The notes under the pieces were generated by a model. It had not been told where the DNA came from, made no database searches, and saw only the letters and a program-made list of their open reading frames with translations. This document shows, one piece after another, positions 7,886-18,275 of a stretch of 64,000 nt of DNA; the stretch's first letter is position 1, and each line of letters starts with the position of its first letter. Source of the stretch: Candidatus Gastranaerophilales bacterium (GTDB lineage: Bacteria > Cyanobacteriota > Vampirovibrionia > Gastranaerophilales > Gastranaerophilaceae); assembly GCA_944323985.1 (NCBI GenBank), contig CALUUP010000002.1, positions 1 through 64,000 on the forward strand. The letters run 5' to 3'. The position numbers and the translations under genes were made by a program.

Positions 7886-9622
7886 ATGACAATATCATTC
7901 AGCGGTTTGGCTTCCGGCTTAGACACATCTTCATGGGTTGAAGCATTTGTATCAATAAAACAAGAAAAAGTAACAGCCCTAGAAACAGAATTAAAAGGCT
8001 TACAAACTGTAAAAACAACTTTAAATGACACTAGAAGTGCATTTACAGCTTTAAGAAGTGCGATTGAAAAACTTACAGACGCAAAATTTGGAGGTTCCTT
8101 TGATTTATTTGGTAAAAATACCGCTACATCTTCAAACACCGATTTGTTCACAGCAACCGCAACGAGTGATGCTGCAAGACAAAATTACGATATCACAATA
8201 CAGCAGCTAGCAACATATACAAAAGCTAACTCAAAAGAAGCGGCAAGTGCTGTTGCTGATGATGAAACGTCATTAAAAAATCTTGGAATAACAGAAGGAA
8301 CTCTAACTACGTATGTAAATGGAAAAAAACATACTGTAAATATAGAGGCAAATGATACAGTAGGCGATTTAAAAGCCCAACTTGCAGGCTTTGGAATTAA
8401 AGCTGAAATAGATGACAAAGGTGTTCTTAATCTTTCTGCTCAAAATGAAGGTGACACTATAAATATTGGTTCAACAACGGATAGTTCAAACTTAACATCT
8501 CTTATTGGCTTGACTCAACAAGAAGATGGAAGTTATGCATCAACAAATTCTTTATATAAAGCATCTGTAGCTTCAAAATTAACCGATGCAGATTCTGGCT
8601 TTAAAGAACAAATTACCAAGGGAACTTTCACAATCGGCGATGCAACATTCACGATTGATGATAAAACAACTCTATCATCATTAATCTCAGAAATTAATAG
8701 CAATGAAGATGCACAAGCATACGCATATTGGGATGATGCTACCGGAAAATTATCAATCACTTCTAAAAAAGAAGGTGCTTCATATATAAATATTGAGGCA
8801 GGAACAAGTAACTTTACTGATGTAATGGGCTTTACAACTTCTGAATGGGATGCAGATGGTAATGTCACATCTTCAAAAATGTATACTGAAGCTCAAGAGC
8901 TAGGTAAAAATGCTATGTTCACAATTAATGGAACCAGTATGGTATCGACTTCAAATACTGTAACCTCTGATGTATCAAGAATACAAGGTGTTACATTAAC
9001 TCTTAAAAAAGCAAGCACAGAAGAAGATGGAACATCTACTTTAAAAATAGAACAAGATACTTCTCAACTAAAAGATGCGGTAAATGAATTTATTACTGCA
9101 TACAATGACATGATTGCGAAAGTTGATGAAGTAACTGCAAGTGGAGCAGATTTAGACGGTGAAACTTCATTAACAAGTCTTAGAAATACTTTAAGAAACT
9201 ATACAACAAGCTCAAATACTTCAAACGGAGGCATCTATAAACTTTTATCAGATATAGGAATTACTACAGCAGCTGCAGATGGTAACAACCTTTCTACTGA
9301 TACTAATGAATTAACTTTAGACGAAGAAAAATTCCTAAAAGCATTAGAAGAAAACCCAAGTTCAGTTGAGGCTATTTTAGCAGGAGAAAATGGCGTACTC
9401 ACAATGATGGAAAATGCCGTTGAACAAAGTTTGAAAGCTTCTGTAGGATATTTTGATGTTAAAACTTCTACACTTGATTCAGATATAAGTAACATGGAAA
9501 AGAAAATTACTAAACAACAAACAAGTGTTGATAATTATAAAAGTCAACTTGAAGATAAATTCTACAAAATGGAACTTGCAATTTCACAAATGCAACAAAA
9601 TTACAGTTCATTTTTAAGTTAA
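7886..9622 (+). CDS. fliD: Flagellar hook-associated protein 2 (filament cap FliD)
   Basis: FliD caps the growing flagellar filament and guides flagellin insertion. The 578-residue protein starts TISFSGLASGLDTSSWVEA, the conserved FliD N-terminus. It has the N-terminal coiled coil (about 25-80), the D2-D3 central beta domains rich in T, S, D and E, and the C-terminal FliD_C region with GIYKLLSDIGITTAAADG and the terminal helix ending ISQMQQNYSSFLS. No other clear flagellar gene is adjacent, and fliS/fliC are absent from the window. It has its own promoter and ends at a strong terminator. Confidence 0.9.
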   Translation: MTISFSGLASGLDTSSWVEAFVSIKQEKVTALETELKGLQTVKTTLNDTRSAFTALRSAIEKLTDAKFGGSFDLFGKNTATSSNTDLFTATATSDAARQNYDITIQQLATYTKANSKEAASAVADDETSLKNLGITEGTLTTYVNGKKHTVNIEANDTVGDLKAQLAGFGIKAEIDDKGVLNLSAQNEGDTINIGSTTDSSNLTSLIGLTQQEDGSYASTNSLYKASVASKLTDADSGFKEQITKGTFTIGDATFTIDDKTTLSSLISEINSNEDAQAYAYWDDATGKLSITSKKEGASYINIEAGTSNFTDVMGFTTSEWDADGNVTSSKMYTEAQELGKNAMFTINGTSMVSTSNTVTSDVSRIQGVTLTLKKASTEEDGTSTLKIEQDTSQLKDAVNEFITAYNDMIAKVDEVTASGADLDGETSLTSLRNTLRNYTTSSNTSNGGIYKLLSDIGITTAAADGNNLSTDTNELTLDEEKFLKALEENPSSVEAILAGENGVLTMMENAVEQSLKASVGYFDVKTSTLDSDISNMEKKITKQQTSVDNYKSQLEDKFYKMELAISQMQQNYSSFLS

Positions 9623-9643
9623 AAAGAACTTTTACAAATTTAA

Positions 9644-9672
9644 AATGGCGGAAATCAAAGATTTCCGCCATT
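9644..9672. terminator. bidirectional terminator between fliD and lepA
   Basis: A 12-bp perfect stem, AATGGCGGAAAT (9644-9655) with ATTTCCGCCATT (9661-9672) around CAAAG, lies between convergent fliD and lepA stops. AT-rich flanks on both sides would serve both transcripts. Confidence 0.8.
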
Positions 9673-9682
9673 ATTGTATTAT

Positions 9683-11485
9683 CTATTCTTCATCCAAACT
9701 CAATACCGCCATAAACGCTTCTTGTGGAACTTCCACTCTTCCTACAGCTTTCATACGTTTCTTACCTTTTTTCTGTTTTTCAAGCAATTTACGTTTACGA
9801 GTAATATCACCACCATAACATTTATCCAAAACACTCTTTCTAAGAGCTTTTATATTGGTTCTTGCAATAACTCTTCCACCTATAGCTGCTTGAATAGGAA
9901 CTTCAAACATTTGACGAGGAATAATTGTTTTCAATTTTTCGGTCAATTTTTGTCCAATGTAATATGCATTATCCTCGTGACAAATTACAGATAAAGCATC
10001 AACAATTTCACCCGCTAACATAATATCTAATTTTATCAATTTAGAACGTTTATAATCTTCAAATTCATAATCCAAACTTGCGTAACCTTTTGAGCGAGAT
10101 TTTAATTGATCATAAAAATCGGTAATTACTTCACTTAATGGCAAATGATAAATCAAATCAACACGAACTTTATCAAGATAATTCATATTGATAAAAATTC
10201 CTCTCTTTGTTTGACATAAATCCATTAAAGTACCTACATAATCATTCGGAGTAATTATAGAAACTCTTACATAAGGTTCTTCAATATAATCTCTATATTG
10301 AGCCGCAGGAAGATTTGCAGGGTTATCAATTTCTACAACTTCACCGTTTGTCTTATGCACCTTATAGATTACAGATGGAGCAGTCGTTACGATTGATAAG
10401 TCATATTCTCTTTCAAGTCTTTCTTGAGCAATCTCCATATGAAGCATTCCCAAAAAACCACAACGAAAACCAAAACCTAAAGCACTTGAAGTTTCCGGTT
10501 CAAAAGTAATTGAACTATCAGACAACTTTAATTTTTCTAAAGCCTCTTTAAGCTCGTGATAATCCTCATTATCCACAGGATACATGCCCGAAAAAACCAT
10601 AGGTAAAGCTTCTTTATAACCTGGTAATGGTTCTAATGAAGGATTTTCAACATTCGTAACCGTATCACCGACAAAACGTGTAATTTCTTTAATAGAACCG
10701 GCAAAATAACCTACATCACCGCAAATTAATTCATTTACTTGAACTCTATTTGGTGTTAAATATCCTAATTCAACTATTTCATATTCTTTACCAGAAGCCA
10801 TAAACCTAACTTTGTCACCAAGCTTCATCTTTCCATCCATAATTTTAAAGAAACAAAGCGTTCCCAAATACGGATCATAAGCGCTATCAAAAACCAAAGC
10901 TCTAAGAGGTTTTTCAGTAGTATCAGCCGGAGGCGGAACATATTTTACAATAGCTTCCAAAACTTCATCAATACCAATCCCTGTTTTTGCACTTACAGGT
11001 ATGGCCATAGAAGTATCAATACCTAAAATTTCTTCAATTTCTGCTTTAACTCTTTCAACATCAGCTGATGGCAAATCAATTTTATTAATAACAGGAATTA
11101 TTTCTAAATTTTGTTCGATTGCCATATACACATTTGCTAATGTTTGAGCTTCGACTCCTTGAGTTGCATCTACTATAAGCAAAGCTCCTTCACAAGCTGC
11201 AAGAGATCGAGAAACTTCGTAGGAAAAATCAACGTGTCCGGGTGTGTCAATCAAATTAAACACATATTTTTCACCAGCTTTTGAAGTATAATTCATTCTT
11301 GCTGCATTTAATTTAATTGTAATACCACGTTCTCTTTCTATATCCATAGTATCCAAAAGCTGATTTTGCATATCTCGTTCTGCAATAGTTCCAGTTGCTT
11401 CCAACAACCTATCAGCTAAAGTTGACTTACCATGGTCAATATGTGCTATTATACAAAAATTTCGTACATTTTCTCTATATTTCAT
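9683..11485 (-). CDS. lepA: Elongation factor 4 (LepA GTPase)
   Basis: LepA/EF4 is a ribosome-bound translational GTPase. The 600-residue length is canonical. The G domain shows [18 protein letters not shown] (G1), RERGITI (G2), [21 protein letters not shown] (G3, the first part), [19 protein letters not shown] (G4) and SAKTGIG (G5). The LepA-specific C-terminus ends in the usual basic segment with [22 protein letters not shown] and PQEAFMAVL. It is a stand-alone gene between a terminator and the aminotransferase upstream. Confidence 0.97.
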   Translation of the reverse strand: MKYRENVRNFCIIAHIDHGKSTLADRLLEATGTIAERDMQNQLLDTMDIERERGITIKLNAARMNYTSKAGEKYVFNLIDTPGHVDFSYEVSRSLAACEGALLIVDATQGVEAQTLANVYMAIEQNLEIIPVINKIDLPSADVERVKAEIEEILGIDTSMAIPVSAKTGIGIDEVLEAIVKYVPPPADTTEKPLRALVFDSAYDPYLGTLCFFKIMDGKMKLGDKVRFMASGKEYEIVELGYLTPNRVQVNELICGDVGYFAGSIKEITRFVGDTVTNVENPSLEPLPGYKEALPMVFSGMYPVDNEDYHELKEALEKLKLSDSSITFEPETSSALGFGFRCGFLGMLHMEIAQERLEREYDLSIVTTAPSVIYKVHKTNGEVVEIDNPANLPAAQYRDYIEEPYVRVSIITPNDYVGTLMDLCQTKRGIFINMNYLDKVRVDLIYHLPLSEVITDFYDQLKSRSKGYASLDYEFEDYKRSKLIKLDIMLAGEIVDALSVICHEDNAYYIGQKLTEKLKTIIPRQMFEVPIQAAIGGRVIARTNIKALRKSVLDKCYGGDITRKRKLLEKQKKGKKRMKAVGRVEVPQEAFMAVLSLDEE

Positions 11486-11525
11486 AATATGTTTATTATA
11501 TTAGAAAAAGCTTTGAAGTAAATAT

Positions 11526-12764
11526 TTATTCCCAAACAAAGCCATCTTCTTTCATTCTTCTGATAACTTCTCTAAGTTCATCTTTAGAACAAACAATAGA
11601 TACTCTAAAATATCCTTGTCCATAATCTCCAAAAGCATCACCGGGAACGGCAACTATTCCTGATTTTTGCATCAATTCATTTGTGAATTCTTCAGAAGTT
11701 TTGTATTTCTTAGGAATTGGCAACCACAAATAAAATGTTGCTTGAGGGATTTGAAAATCTTTACAACCAAGCTCTTTTAAACCTTCGACAAAAATCTCTT
11801 GATTTTCTTTAAAGATCTTATTAGCTTCTTTTATATATTCGTCACCTTCTTTTGAATTCAAAATTTCAGCCGCAGCTATTTGTAACGGTTTAAAAATCCC
11901 TGAATCAATAGTTGACTTTAATTTTCCGAAAATCTTAACAGCTTCTTTGTTTCCACAAATCCAACCGATTCTCCATCCTGTCATAGCATAAGGTTTTGAA
12001 AAACTAAAGAACTCTACTGCAATATCTTTAGCGCCTTCGATTTCCAAAATACTTACAGGTTTATTGTCTTCATGAAAATACATATCAACATATGCAGCGT
12101 CTGAAATTAACAAAATATGATGTTTTTTACAAAATTCAACTACACTTTCTAAATAATCTCTTGTTGCACAAGCACCCAAAGGATTGTTTGGATAATTAAT
12201 AATCAATGCCTTAACCTTATTTGGATTAAAACCTTCTTTTTTCAAGTTTTCAAAAACCTCTTCCATATCAGGCATAAAATTGTTTTCAGGCTTTAGTGGA
12301 ACTGAATAAGCTTGACCGCCTGATACCTTAATCATCTCTTTATAAGAAGCATAACCCGGATCCGGAACCATTATAATATCTTGTTCTTCTTTTTTTGTCG
12401 TCGGATTAATCATTGCTCGAATAAAATTAGCAATACCTTCTTTTGAACCTATCAATGAAAATATTTCATCTATAGGACTAAGCTCAACCCCAAAACAATT
12501 TTTCATTTTTTTAGCAATCGCTTCTCTTAAATAAACTTCGCCCTTAGGACTTGAATATGTATGAACACCCTCTTTATCAAGAGCATTTTTAAGAGTATCT
12601 ATTACAAATTTTGGAGGCATAGCCGTAGGAGCACCCATTGACAACATAATAGGCTTCCTACCTTTTGCGGTTAATTCAGGTGATAATTTTGTAACTGTTT
12701 CTTTAATTCGAAACATAATATATGTTTCCAAAGTTTGTACATAATCATTAAAAAATTCTTGCAT
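11526..12764 (-). CDS. dapL: LL-diaminopimelate aminotransferase-like class I aminotransferase
   Basis: This fold-type I PLP aminotransferase of 412 residues has NYPNNPLGACA (substrate/PLP loop), SDAAYVDMYF, the PLP lysine in FFSFSKPYAMTGWRIGW, and PGDAFGDYGQGYFRVS near the C-terminus. The pattern fits the DapL/YfdZ group, which converts tetrahydrodipicolinate directly to LL-diaminopimelate in cyanobacteria and relatives. dapF, the next enzyme of that route, lies within 3 kb, which supports the assignment. Another aspartate- or alanine-type aminotransferase remains possible, so the symbol is tentative. Confidence 0.7.
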   Translation of the reverse strand: MQEFFNDYVQTLETYIMFRIKETVTKLSPELTAKGRKPIMLSMGAPTAMPPKFVIDTLKNALDKEGVHTYSSPKGEVYLREAIAKKMKNCFGVELSPIDEIFSLIGSKEGIANFIRAMINPTTKKEEQDIIMVPDPGYASYKEMIKVSGGQAYSVPLKPENNFMPDMEEVFENLKKEGFNPNKVKALIINYPNNPLGACATRDYLESVVEFCKKHHILLISDAAYVDMYFHEDNKPVSILEIEGAKDIAVEFFSFSKPYAMTGWRIGWICGNKEAVKIFGKLKSTIDSGIFKPLQIAAAEILNSKEGDEYIKEANKIFKENQEIFVEGLKELGCKDFQIPQATFYLWLPIPKKYKTSEEFTNELMQKSGIVAVPGDAFGDYGQGYFRVSIVCSKDELREVIRRMKEDGFVWE

Positions 12765-12812
12765 ATAATAATCCTTATTTATCTAGATAAAGATTATTAT
12801 ATAACATTTTTT

Positions 12813-13124
12813 TTAAAGTGAACAGTTTTTTATCGTAGAAATTTTTGCACAATTATCCAAATACTCTATAGTACTCAATTTCTCATTGTACAAATACTTA
12901 ATAAAATTAAGATATGATATATCAAATGAACTCAATAAAATATTAATTTCAAAACCTTCGGAACAAAAAGGTTCATAATCATATACTACATAACTATTAT
13001 ATTTACTTTTCCATTCTTTACGTTCAATTTTACAATTATTTTCTTCGGCAACATCTTCTACCCAATCAACAATATCTTTATTTATATTTTTTATTTCTAA
13101 ATACTTATTTTGCAATTTTTCCAT
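12813..13124 (-). CDS. hypothetical protein, 103 residues
   Basis: A soluble, mildly acidic protein with no recognisable motif. It has cysteines near residues 31, 54, 91 and 101 but no metal-binding spacing, and aromatic residues cluster in YNSYVVYDYEPF. It starts with ATG and is flanked by AT-rich intergenic DNA on both sides. No function can be proposed, and it may be lineage-restricted. Confidence 0.5.
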   Translation of the reverse strand: MEKLQNKYLEIKNINKDIVDWVEDVAEENNCKIERKEWKSKYNSYVVYDYEPFCSEGFEINILLSSFDISYLNFIKYLYNEKLSTIEYLDNCAKISTIKNCSL

Positions 13125-13346
13125 AACAACAAATCTCCATACAGAAATTGTAAAGGTTTCTTTACTAACATAAATTACCTGTTAGTTTAGTTTTTAGGAA
13201 TAAGGTATTACAATATACGGTATTAGAAACATCGAGTATTATATAAAGAAAACAAGACCAAAGTCTTATAAAAACTCTATAGACAGAATTTTTGATTTCA
13301 TGATATGATTACACAATATAGGATGTGTGTATATAAGGAGTATCCC

Positions 13347-15182
13347 ATGAAAGTACAAAAAATTAATAATGTTAATTTTACAAGAAAACCAAGTAATGTA
13401 GAAATGCAAGTTTATTCAAACTCTATAGAAAAAGGATTAAATTTATTAAATAAACAAGTTGATATTATTATACATAATTCATCTGCCCCTTCAATTCAAT
13501 CAGAAAACGTAGGTATTGGCTCATTATTTTCAACAACAACAATAAAAAAGCTATTTCCTTTTTTAAAAACACACGGAATAAAAGGTATTCAACAAGAACC
13601 AAATGGTCTAAGAAAACTTGGAGATAATTCACCATACGCTCCGGAAGCAAGTAGTAAAAATATTTTTATGATTCCTCTAGAAAAATTAACAACAGAAGAA
13701 TACAACAAAATCTTATCAAAAGAAACATTTGATTCTATCGTCAAAAATAACCCTGATAAACAAAATGTTAATTACGATTATGTAAAAACATCATATCAAA
13801 AAGCGTTACAAGAAGCTTTTGAAAACTATAAAAAAGGAGATATTAGTGAACTAGAAAATTTCAAAAAAGAATTTTCATCAAAATATGAGCCTGCCGCTAT
13901 TTTTAGAGTATTAAGTGAAGAAAATACAGATAAAGATTGGTCAAAATGGAGAGGCATTGATAAAAACTTATATGCTCCTAAAAACGAGTTAGAAGCAAAA
14001 AAAGCCGAAACAAGAATTGAACAAATCAAAAAAGACAATAAAGATAAAATTGATTTTTATTACTTCCAACAAATGATTTTAGAAAAAGAGAATAAAAAAT
14101 CTAATGAAATAAGTAAAAAATATGGAATAAAAATTATAGGAGATTCTCCAGTCGCACAACCAACCGTTGATGAATGGATAAATCAAAACTTATTTCTAGA
14201 AAATGCTGCAATCGGCTGTCCTCCTGATTATTTTGCTAAAAATGGTCAACGTTGGGGATTCAAATATTTTAAACCTGAAGAAATATTTAATAAGGATGGA
14301 TCTTTAGGTAGAGCCGGAGAATTTTTAAGAAAAAAATACGAAGATTATTTTGCAAGTTGTCCTGGAGGAGTGAGAATTGATCACATTATAGGATTAATCG
14401 ATCCATTCATTTATTCTACTAACTCAAAAAAAATGTTACCATCAAATTCAGGAAGAATATTTTCTACCTTTTTGGGACAGTATCAAAAACATACCGATGA
14501 TGAATATGCTTCTATACTAACTAAGATAATAATTCCAGCCGCTGAAAAATATGGTTTAGATAAATCCTCAATCATATGTGAAGATTTAGGTGATAAAAAT
14601 ATTCCTACAGAAAAAGTTATGAAAAAACTGGACTTAATGGGAATATTTGTAACACAATTTGACCATAGAGGCGCAAACGCTCCGGAAAATAAAGTAATTA
14701 TGTTAGGTTCACATGATAACCAATCCTTCTTAGAATTTACAGAAGACTTATTCAAAAACCCTAAAGATAAAAGATTTTTAAATAAAACTAAACTTCTTGC
14801 AGAAGACACCATAGCAAAAAATGCTACTAAAGCAGAAGAAAGTGCATATTTAAAAGAATTAAGAACAAATAAAAAACAATTTATAGCAGCAAGTTTTGCA
14901 GAATTATTCACAAGCCCAGCCAGAAGAGTTCAGATATTCTTTGCAGACTTCTTTGGGCTTGGAAAAACATACAACCGTCCTGGAACAACCGAAGGTAATT
15001 GGGCTTTACGAATAGGAGAAGACTTTGAAAATGATTACTATAAAGCAGTAGCAGAAGGTAAAGCTCCAAACCTTGCAGATACTATTGCAAGAGCTCTTCG
15101 TCAAAGAGGTTTGGATAAATCAAATCAAGCTTTAATGAAAGATTTAGAAAATTCTGCAAAAATTTTGAGTGAAAAGATTTAA
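13347..15182 (+). CDS. 4-alpha-glucanotransferase-like protein (GH77) with NF-motif N-terminus
   Basis: This is a divergent GH77 (amylomaltase) protein of about 611 residues. The retained catalytic trio is the nucleophile region GGVRIDHIIG (about 339), ICEDLG (acid/base, about 410) and GSHDNQS (about 454). GDSPVAQPTVDEW and AAIGCPPDYFAKNGQRWG are also family segments. It is about 100 residues longer than bacterial MalQ. ATG at 13347 is chosen because AAGGAG precedes it, giving the N-terminus MKVQKINNVNFTRKP, which shares the NF-x-R-K motif with the paralogue at 19563. It probably transfers or disproportionates alpha-1,4-glucans; no glycogen genes are adjacent. Confidence 0.75.
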   Translation: MKVQKINNVNFTRKPSNVEMQVYSNSIEKGLNLLNKQVDIIIHNSSAPSIQSENVGIGSLFSTTTIKKLFPFLKTHGIKGIQQEPNGLRKLGDNSPYAPEASSKNIFMIPLEKLTTEEYNKILSKETFDSIVKNNPDKQNVNYDYVKTSYQKALQEAFENYKKGDISELENFKKEFSSKYEPAAIFRVLSEENTDKDWSKWRGIDKNLYAPKNELEAKKAETRIEQIKKDNKDKIDFYYFQQMILEKENKKSNEISKKYGIKIIGDSPVAQPTVDEWINQNLFLENAAIGCPPDYFAKNGQRWGFKYFKPEEIFNKDGSLGRAGEFLRKKYEDYFASCPGGVRIDHIIGLIDPFIYSTNSKKMLPSNSGRIFSTFLGQYQKHTDDEYASILTKIIIPAAEKYGLDKSSIICEDLGDKNIPTEKVMKKLDLMGIFVTQFDHRGANAPENKVIMLGSHDNQSFLEFTEDLFKNPKDKRFLNKTKLLAEDTIAKNATKAEESAYLKELRTNKKQFIAASFAELFTSPARRVQIFFADFFGLGKTYNRPGTTEGNWALRIGEDFENDYYKAVAEGKAPNLADTIARALRQRGLDKSNQALMKDLENSAKILSEKI

Positions 15183-15190
15183 TATCTAGT

Positions 15191-15268
15191 AAAGAGTGAA
15201 GAATGAAGAGTAAAGTAAGCTTTTAATTTAAAATATCTTCTAAACTCCTAAACTAATAAACTCCTCAA
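15191..15268 (-). repeat. short relative of the four-helix-bundle cassette ends, behind dapF
   Basis: Read on the minus strand from the dapF stop, 15268-15237 matches 29 of 32 positions of the cassette end at 23573-23608 (TTGAGGAGTTTAT-AG, TTTAGAAG). The first bases overlap the dapF TGA. A weaker purine-rich arm lies at 15191-15219. No reading frame is left between the arms, so this looks like a deleted or minimal copy. Confidence 0.6.
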
Positions 15269-16113
15269 ATTTGAAACACAGCTTCAAACACGTATTCAGC
15301 AGGACCGGTAAGAAATACATCTCTATATGTATTAATCTTATCTCCTGCCCAGTCGATATGAACTTTTCCACCTAATAATTTCACATCAACAGAATTGCGT
15401 AAACACCCCTTTAAAACACCTGCAACAACACTTGCACAAGCTCCTGTTCCGCACGCAAGAGTAATTCCACATCCTCTTTCCCAAACACAAAGTTCTATTT
15501 TATCAGTTGAGTTAATTTTAATAAACTCAACATTAGTTTTTTCAGGAAATTCTTCCGCGACTTCTATTAAAGGTCCATATTCCTTTGCAAGTTCAAGTAA
15601 ATCTTCACTAGGAGAAACAAAAATTACAAAATGAGGATTTCCCATCGAAATTGCAGAACCTTCAAAAATCATATTCTTAACAGCAATTTTATAATTCATA
15701 TTATCATTAGGCAAAAACGGAATTCTCTCAGGAATCAAAATCGGCTTTGACATATTAACTCTTACTTCACCATTTTCTAAAATATGAGGAGAAATAATTC
15801 CAGCAAGAGTTTTCACCGAAAATTCATTTTTATCAACCATTTTTCTATCAAAAACATACTTAGCAAAACATCTCATGCCATTACCACACATTTGTGCAGT
15901 AGAACCATCAGAATTATAAAAAAACCAGCCAATATCTGCATCCTCTACATTAGTATTAGGAATAATAAGCCCATCAGCTCCAATACCAAAATGCCTATCA
16001 CATAATTTCTTAGCAAGCTCAGACATCTCAAAACCAGATTTTTGATATTCTAAATAATCAACAATTACGAAATCATTTCCGCATCCTTGCATTTTTGTAA
16101 CTTTTATTCCCAT
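15265..16113 (-). CDS. dapF: Diaminopimelate epimerase
   Basis: DapF interconverts LL- and meso-diaminopimelate for lysine and peptidoglycan. The 282-residue product (start at the ATG preceded by GGAG) has both catalytic cysteines: MCGNGMRCFAKY (about 80) and LACGTGACASVVAG (about 225). The N-terminal MQGCGNDFVIVDY and NPHFVIFV are also characteristic. With the LL-DAP-type aminotransferase at 11526, it outlines the short LL-DAP route. Its stop codon overlaps a repeat related to the four-helix-bundle cassette. Confidence 0.95.
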   Translation of the reverse strand: MGIKVTKMQGCGNDFVIVDYLEYQKSGFEMSELAKKLCDRHFGIGADGLIIPNTNVEDADIGWFFYNSDGSTAQMCGNGMRCFAKYVFDRKMVDKNEFSVKTLAGIISPHILENGEVRVNMSKPILIPERIPFLPNDNMNYKIAVKNMIFEGSAISMGNPHFVIFVSPSEDLLELAKEYGPLIEVAEEFPEKTNVEFIKINSTDKIELCVWERGCGITLACGTGACASVVAGVLKGCLRNSVDVKLLGGKVHIDWAGDKINTYRDVFLTGPAEYVFEAVFQI

Positions 16114-16181
16114 CAAACTCTCCAATATTTACTCTAACGTTTTACCATAGTACAATTAAATTATATAAAGGAATTTGAATT

Positions 16182-17417
16182 ATGGCAATAATAAAAGTAC
16201 AAAAAGGAACTAAAGATATTTTACCTTCAGAAATGTCAGTATGGCATTTTATGGAAGAAAAAGCAAACGAAATATTTACTAAATACGGAGCAAAAGAAAT
16301 TCGTACTCCAATATTTGAAGCAACAGAACTTTTTGCAAGAGGAGTCGGAGATACAACGGATATTGTAAACAAAGAAATGTATACCTTCGAAAAAAGTGAA
16401 CGTTCACTTACATTACGTCCTGAAAATACCGCAGGAGTTGTACGCTCGTTCATAGAAAACGGCATGCATAGACTTTCAGCTCCTGTAAAACTTTGGTATA
16501 AAGGACCTATGTTTAGATACGAAAGACCTCAGGCTGGAAGACAAAGACAATTCCACCAAGTTGGGATTGAAGTTTTTGGTATCAAACAAGCTACTTGCGA
16601 TGCTGAAGTTATTTTGATGGCTGTAAATTATTTAAAAGCTTTAGGCTTAAATGATTTGAGCGTAGAACTAAATTCTCTAGGGTGTCCAACTTGTCGTGAA
16701 GAATTCAAAACAAAGCTTAAAGCAGTTATCAAACCTTACTTAAATGATTTATGTCCGGACTGTCAAGCAAGATTTGAAAAAAATCCTTTAAGACTTTTAG
16801 ATTGTAAAGTGGAAGAATGCAAAGAAATTTATGCAAAACCTGAAATTCAAGAAGTAATTCAATCTGATTTTATTTGTGAAGACTGTGCTAATCATTTTAA
16901 TGAATTAAAAAAATATCTTAACGAATTAAATATCAATTATTCTATAAATAAACTTCTTGTAAGAGGTTTAGATTACTATAATAGAACAGTATTTGAAATA
17001 AAATCAAATAACTTAGGTTCCCAAAATGCCGTTTGCGGAGGTGGAAGATATGATAGCCTTATTAAAAACTTAGGTGGAGAAGATACTCCAGCAGTAGGTT
17101 TTGCAATGGGAATGGAAAGATTAGCTTCTCTTATAGGTGAAAAACAAGATAATAGGACAACTGCATTTGTTGTTTCAAATGACAGTTTAGAAGCTATAAA
17201 ATTAGCAGAAGAATTAAGACAAGAAGGAATTTCTTGTGAATTTGATTTAACAAATAAAAAGTTCACTAAACAACTTGAAAAAGCTTCAAAAGTTGCGAAA
17301 TATGCTTTAATTTTAGGAGAAGATGAAATCAAATCTAATCAAGTAACTGTTAAAAATCTTGATACATCTGAACAAAAAACTGTTTCAAGAGAATTTGCAA
17401 AAAATCTTTTTAGCTAA
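16182..17417 (+). CDS. hisS: Histidyl-tRNA synthetase
   Basis: A class II aminoacyl-tRNA synthetase of 411 residues. It opens VQKGTKDILPSEMSVWHFME and has motif 2 RYERPQAGRQRQFHQVG, the histidine-specific LVRGLDYYNRTVFEI and motif 3 around GGGRYDSL and GFAMGMERL. The C-terminal anticodon-binding domain begins near 320. Four cysteines in the insertion (CPTC, CPDC and CEDC types) suggest a metal site. A GGA ribosome site lies in AAAGGAATTTG before the ATG. Divergent from dapF. Confidence 0.96.
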   Translation: MAIIKVQKGTKDILPSEMSVWHFMEEKANEIFTKYGAKEIRTPIFEATELFARGVGDTTDIVNKEMYTFEKSERSLTLRPENTAGVVRSFIENGMHRLSAPVKLWYKGPMFRYERPQAGRQRQFHQVGIEVFGIKQATCDAEVILMAVNYLKALGLNDLSVELNSLGCPTCREEFKTKLKAVIKPYLNDLCPDCQARFEKNPLRLLDCKVEECKEIYAKPEIQEVIQSDFICEDCANHFNELKKYLNELNINYSINKLLVRGLDYYNRTVFEIKSNNLGSQNAVCGGGRYDSLIKNLGGEDTPAVGFAMGMERLASLIGEKQDNRTTAFVVSNDSLEAIKLAEELRQEGISCEFDLTNKKFTKQLEKASKVAKYALILGEDEIKSNQVTVKNLDTSEQKTVSREFAKNLFS

Positions 17418-17429
17418 TTTATATAGAAT

Positions 17430-18254
17430 ATGAAAGTTGAAAATAATAGTTACTTTTATAAAAATTCATTTCACTCAAATTTAAAATCGCCAAAACTAAA
17501 GTTTAAACAAGAAGATTTTTTTGTAAAAATTCGTGGTTATGGTAAAAATAAAGTTTGGGCAAAAAAAATTAAAGAAACTGCTGATATCTCAACTAAAATG
17601 ATTTGTAATAATACTTCGTTTGAAAATATTTTAAAATATATTACAGCAGGAGTAATTAAAGCCAACTCAATAGTTAAAGATCTTTCAAAGGTTTTACATA
17701 GCGGAATTTTAAGAATAAAACGAGAAGGCTGGAAAAATGGTTCTGATTGGGATGGTTTTGATTTGTGTACAAATTATTCAAATATAAAAAGATATAAAAC
17801 TTATCAAAACAGATTAGATAAAACTTCTATAAACCCATTAAAAAATCCTTATAAAGAAATTGAATTAACTGTACCCAAAATTGACAAAGAAGAACATTAT
17901 CTGCAACATGCAGATTCAAAATATGTTAATAAAGCTATTAATCTTATTTGTAAAAAATATAGTGAATTTAAAACAAAATTTAATTCAAAAAATGTGAATA
18001 CTTCACAAATGGAAGAAATAAATAATTCCATAGCAGAAATCCGTTGGATATTAGCTCATTCAACTCCATGGGAAAGAGGAAGCGACGCTATTTCAAATGT
18101 CTTTATAAGAGCTATGTACAAATCTTTAGGCATAAAATCATACCCTTTAAAAAAAGGTATCTCGCTTGATTTAGAAGCTTATTGCACAGAACTTAGTGAA
18201 TACAAACAAAAATTTCCGACGTTTTTTGAAAAACCGCCGGAAATTATTGAATAA
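17430..18254 (+). CDS. hypothetical protein with NF-motif-like N-terminus
   Basis: This 274-residue soluble protein is not recognised. The N-terminus MKVENNSYFYKNSFHSN followed by LKFKQED resembles the short N-terminal motif seen in other proteins of this window, though in weak form. The C-terminal third contains a conserved-looking block, EIRWILAHSTPWERGSDAI (about 206-224), rich in W, H, R and G, which may be an active-site region. It starts 12 bp after hisS without a clear Shine-Dalgarno and is probably co-transcribed. The middle is lysine- and asparagine-rich, with no membrane segment. Confidence 0.6.
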   Translation: MKVENNSYFYKNSFHSNLKSPKLKFKQEDFFVKIRGYGKNKVWAKKIKETADISTKMICNNTSFENILKYITAGVIKANSIVKDLSKVLHSGILRIKREGWKNGSDWDGFDLCTNYSNIKRYKTYQNRLDKTSINPLKNPYKEIELTVPKIDKEEHYLQHADSKYVNKAINLICKKYSEFKTKFNSKNVNTSQMEEINNSIAEIRWILAHSTPWERGSDAISNVFIRAMYKSLGIKSYPLKKGISLDLEAYCTELSEYKQKFPTFFEKPPEIIE

Positions 18255-18275
18255 TCTATTTTTAATTATTAGTTA

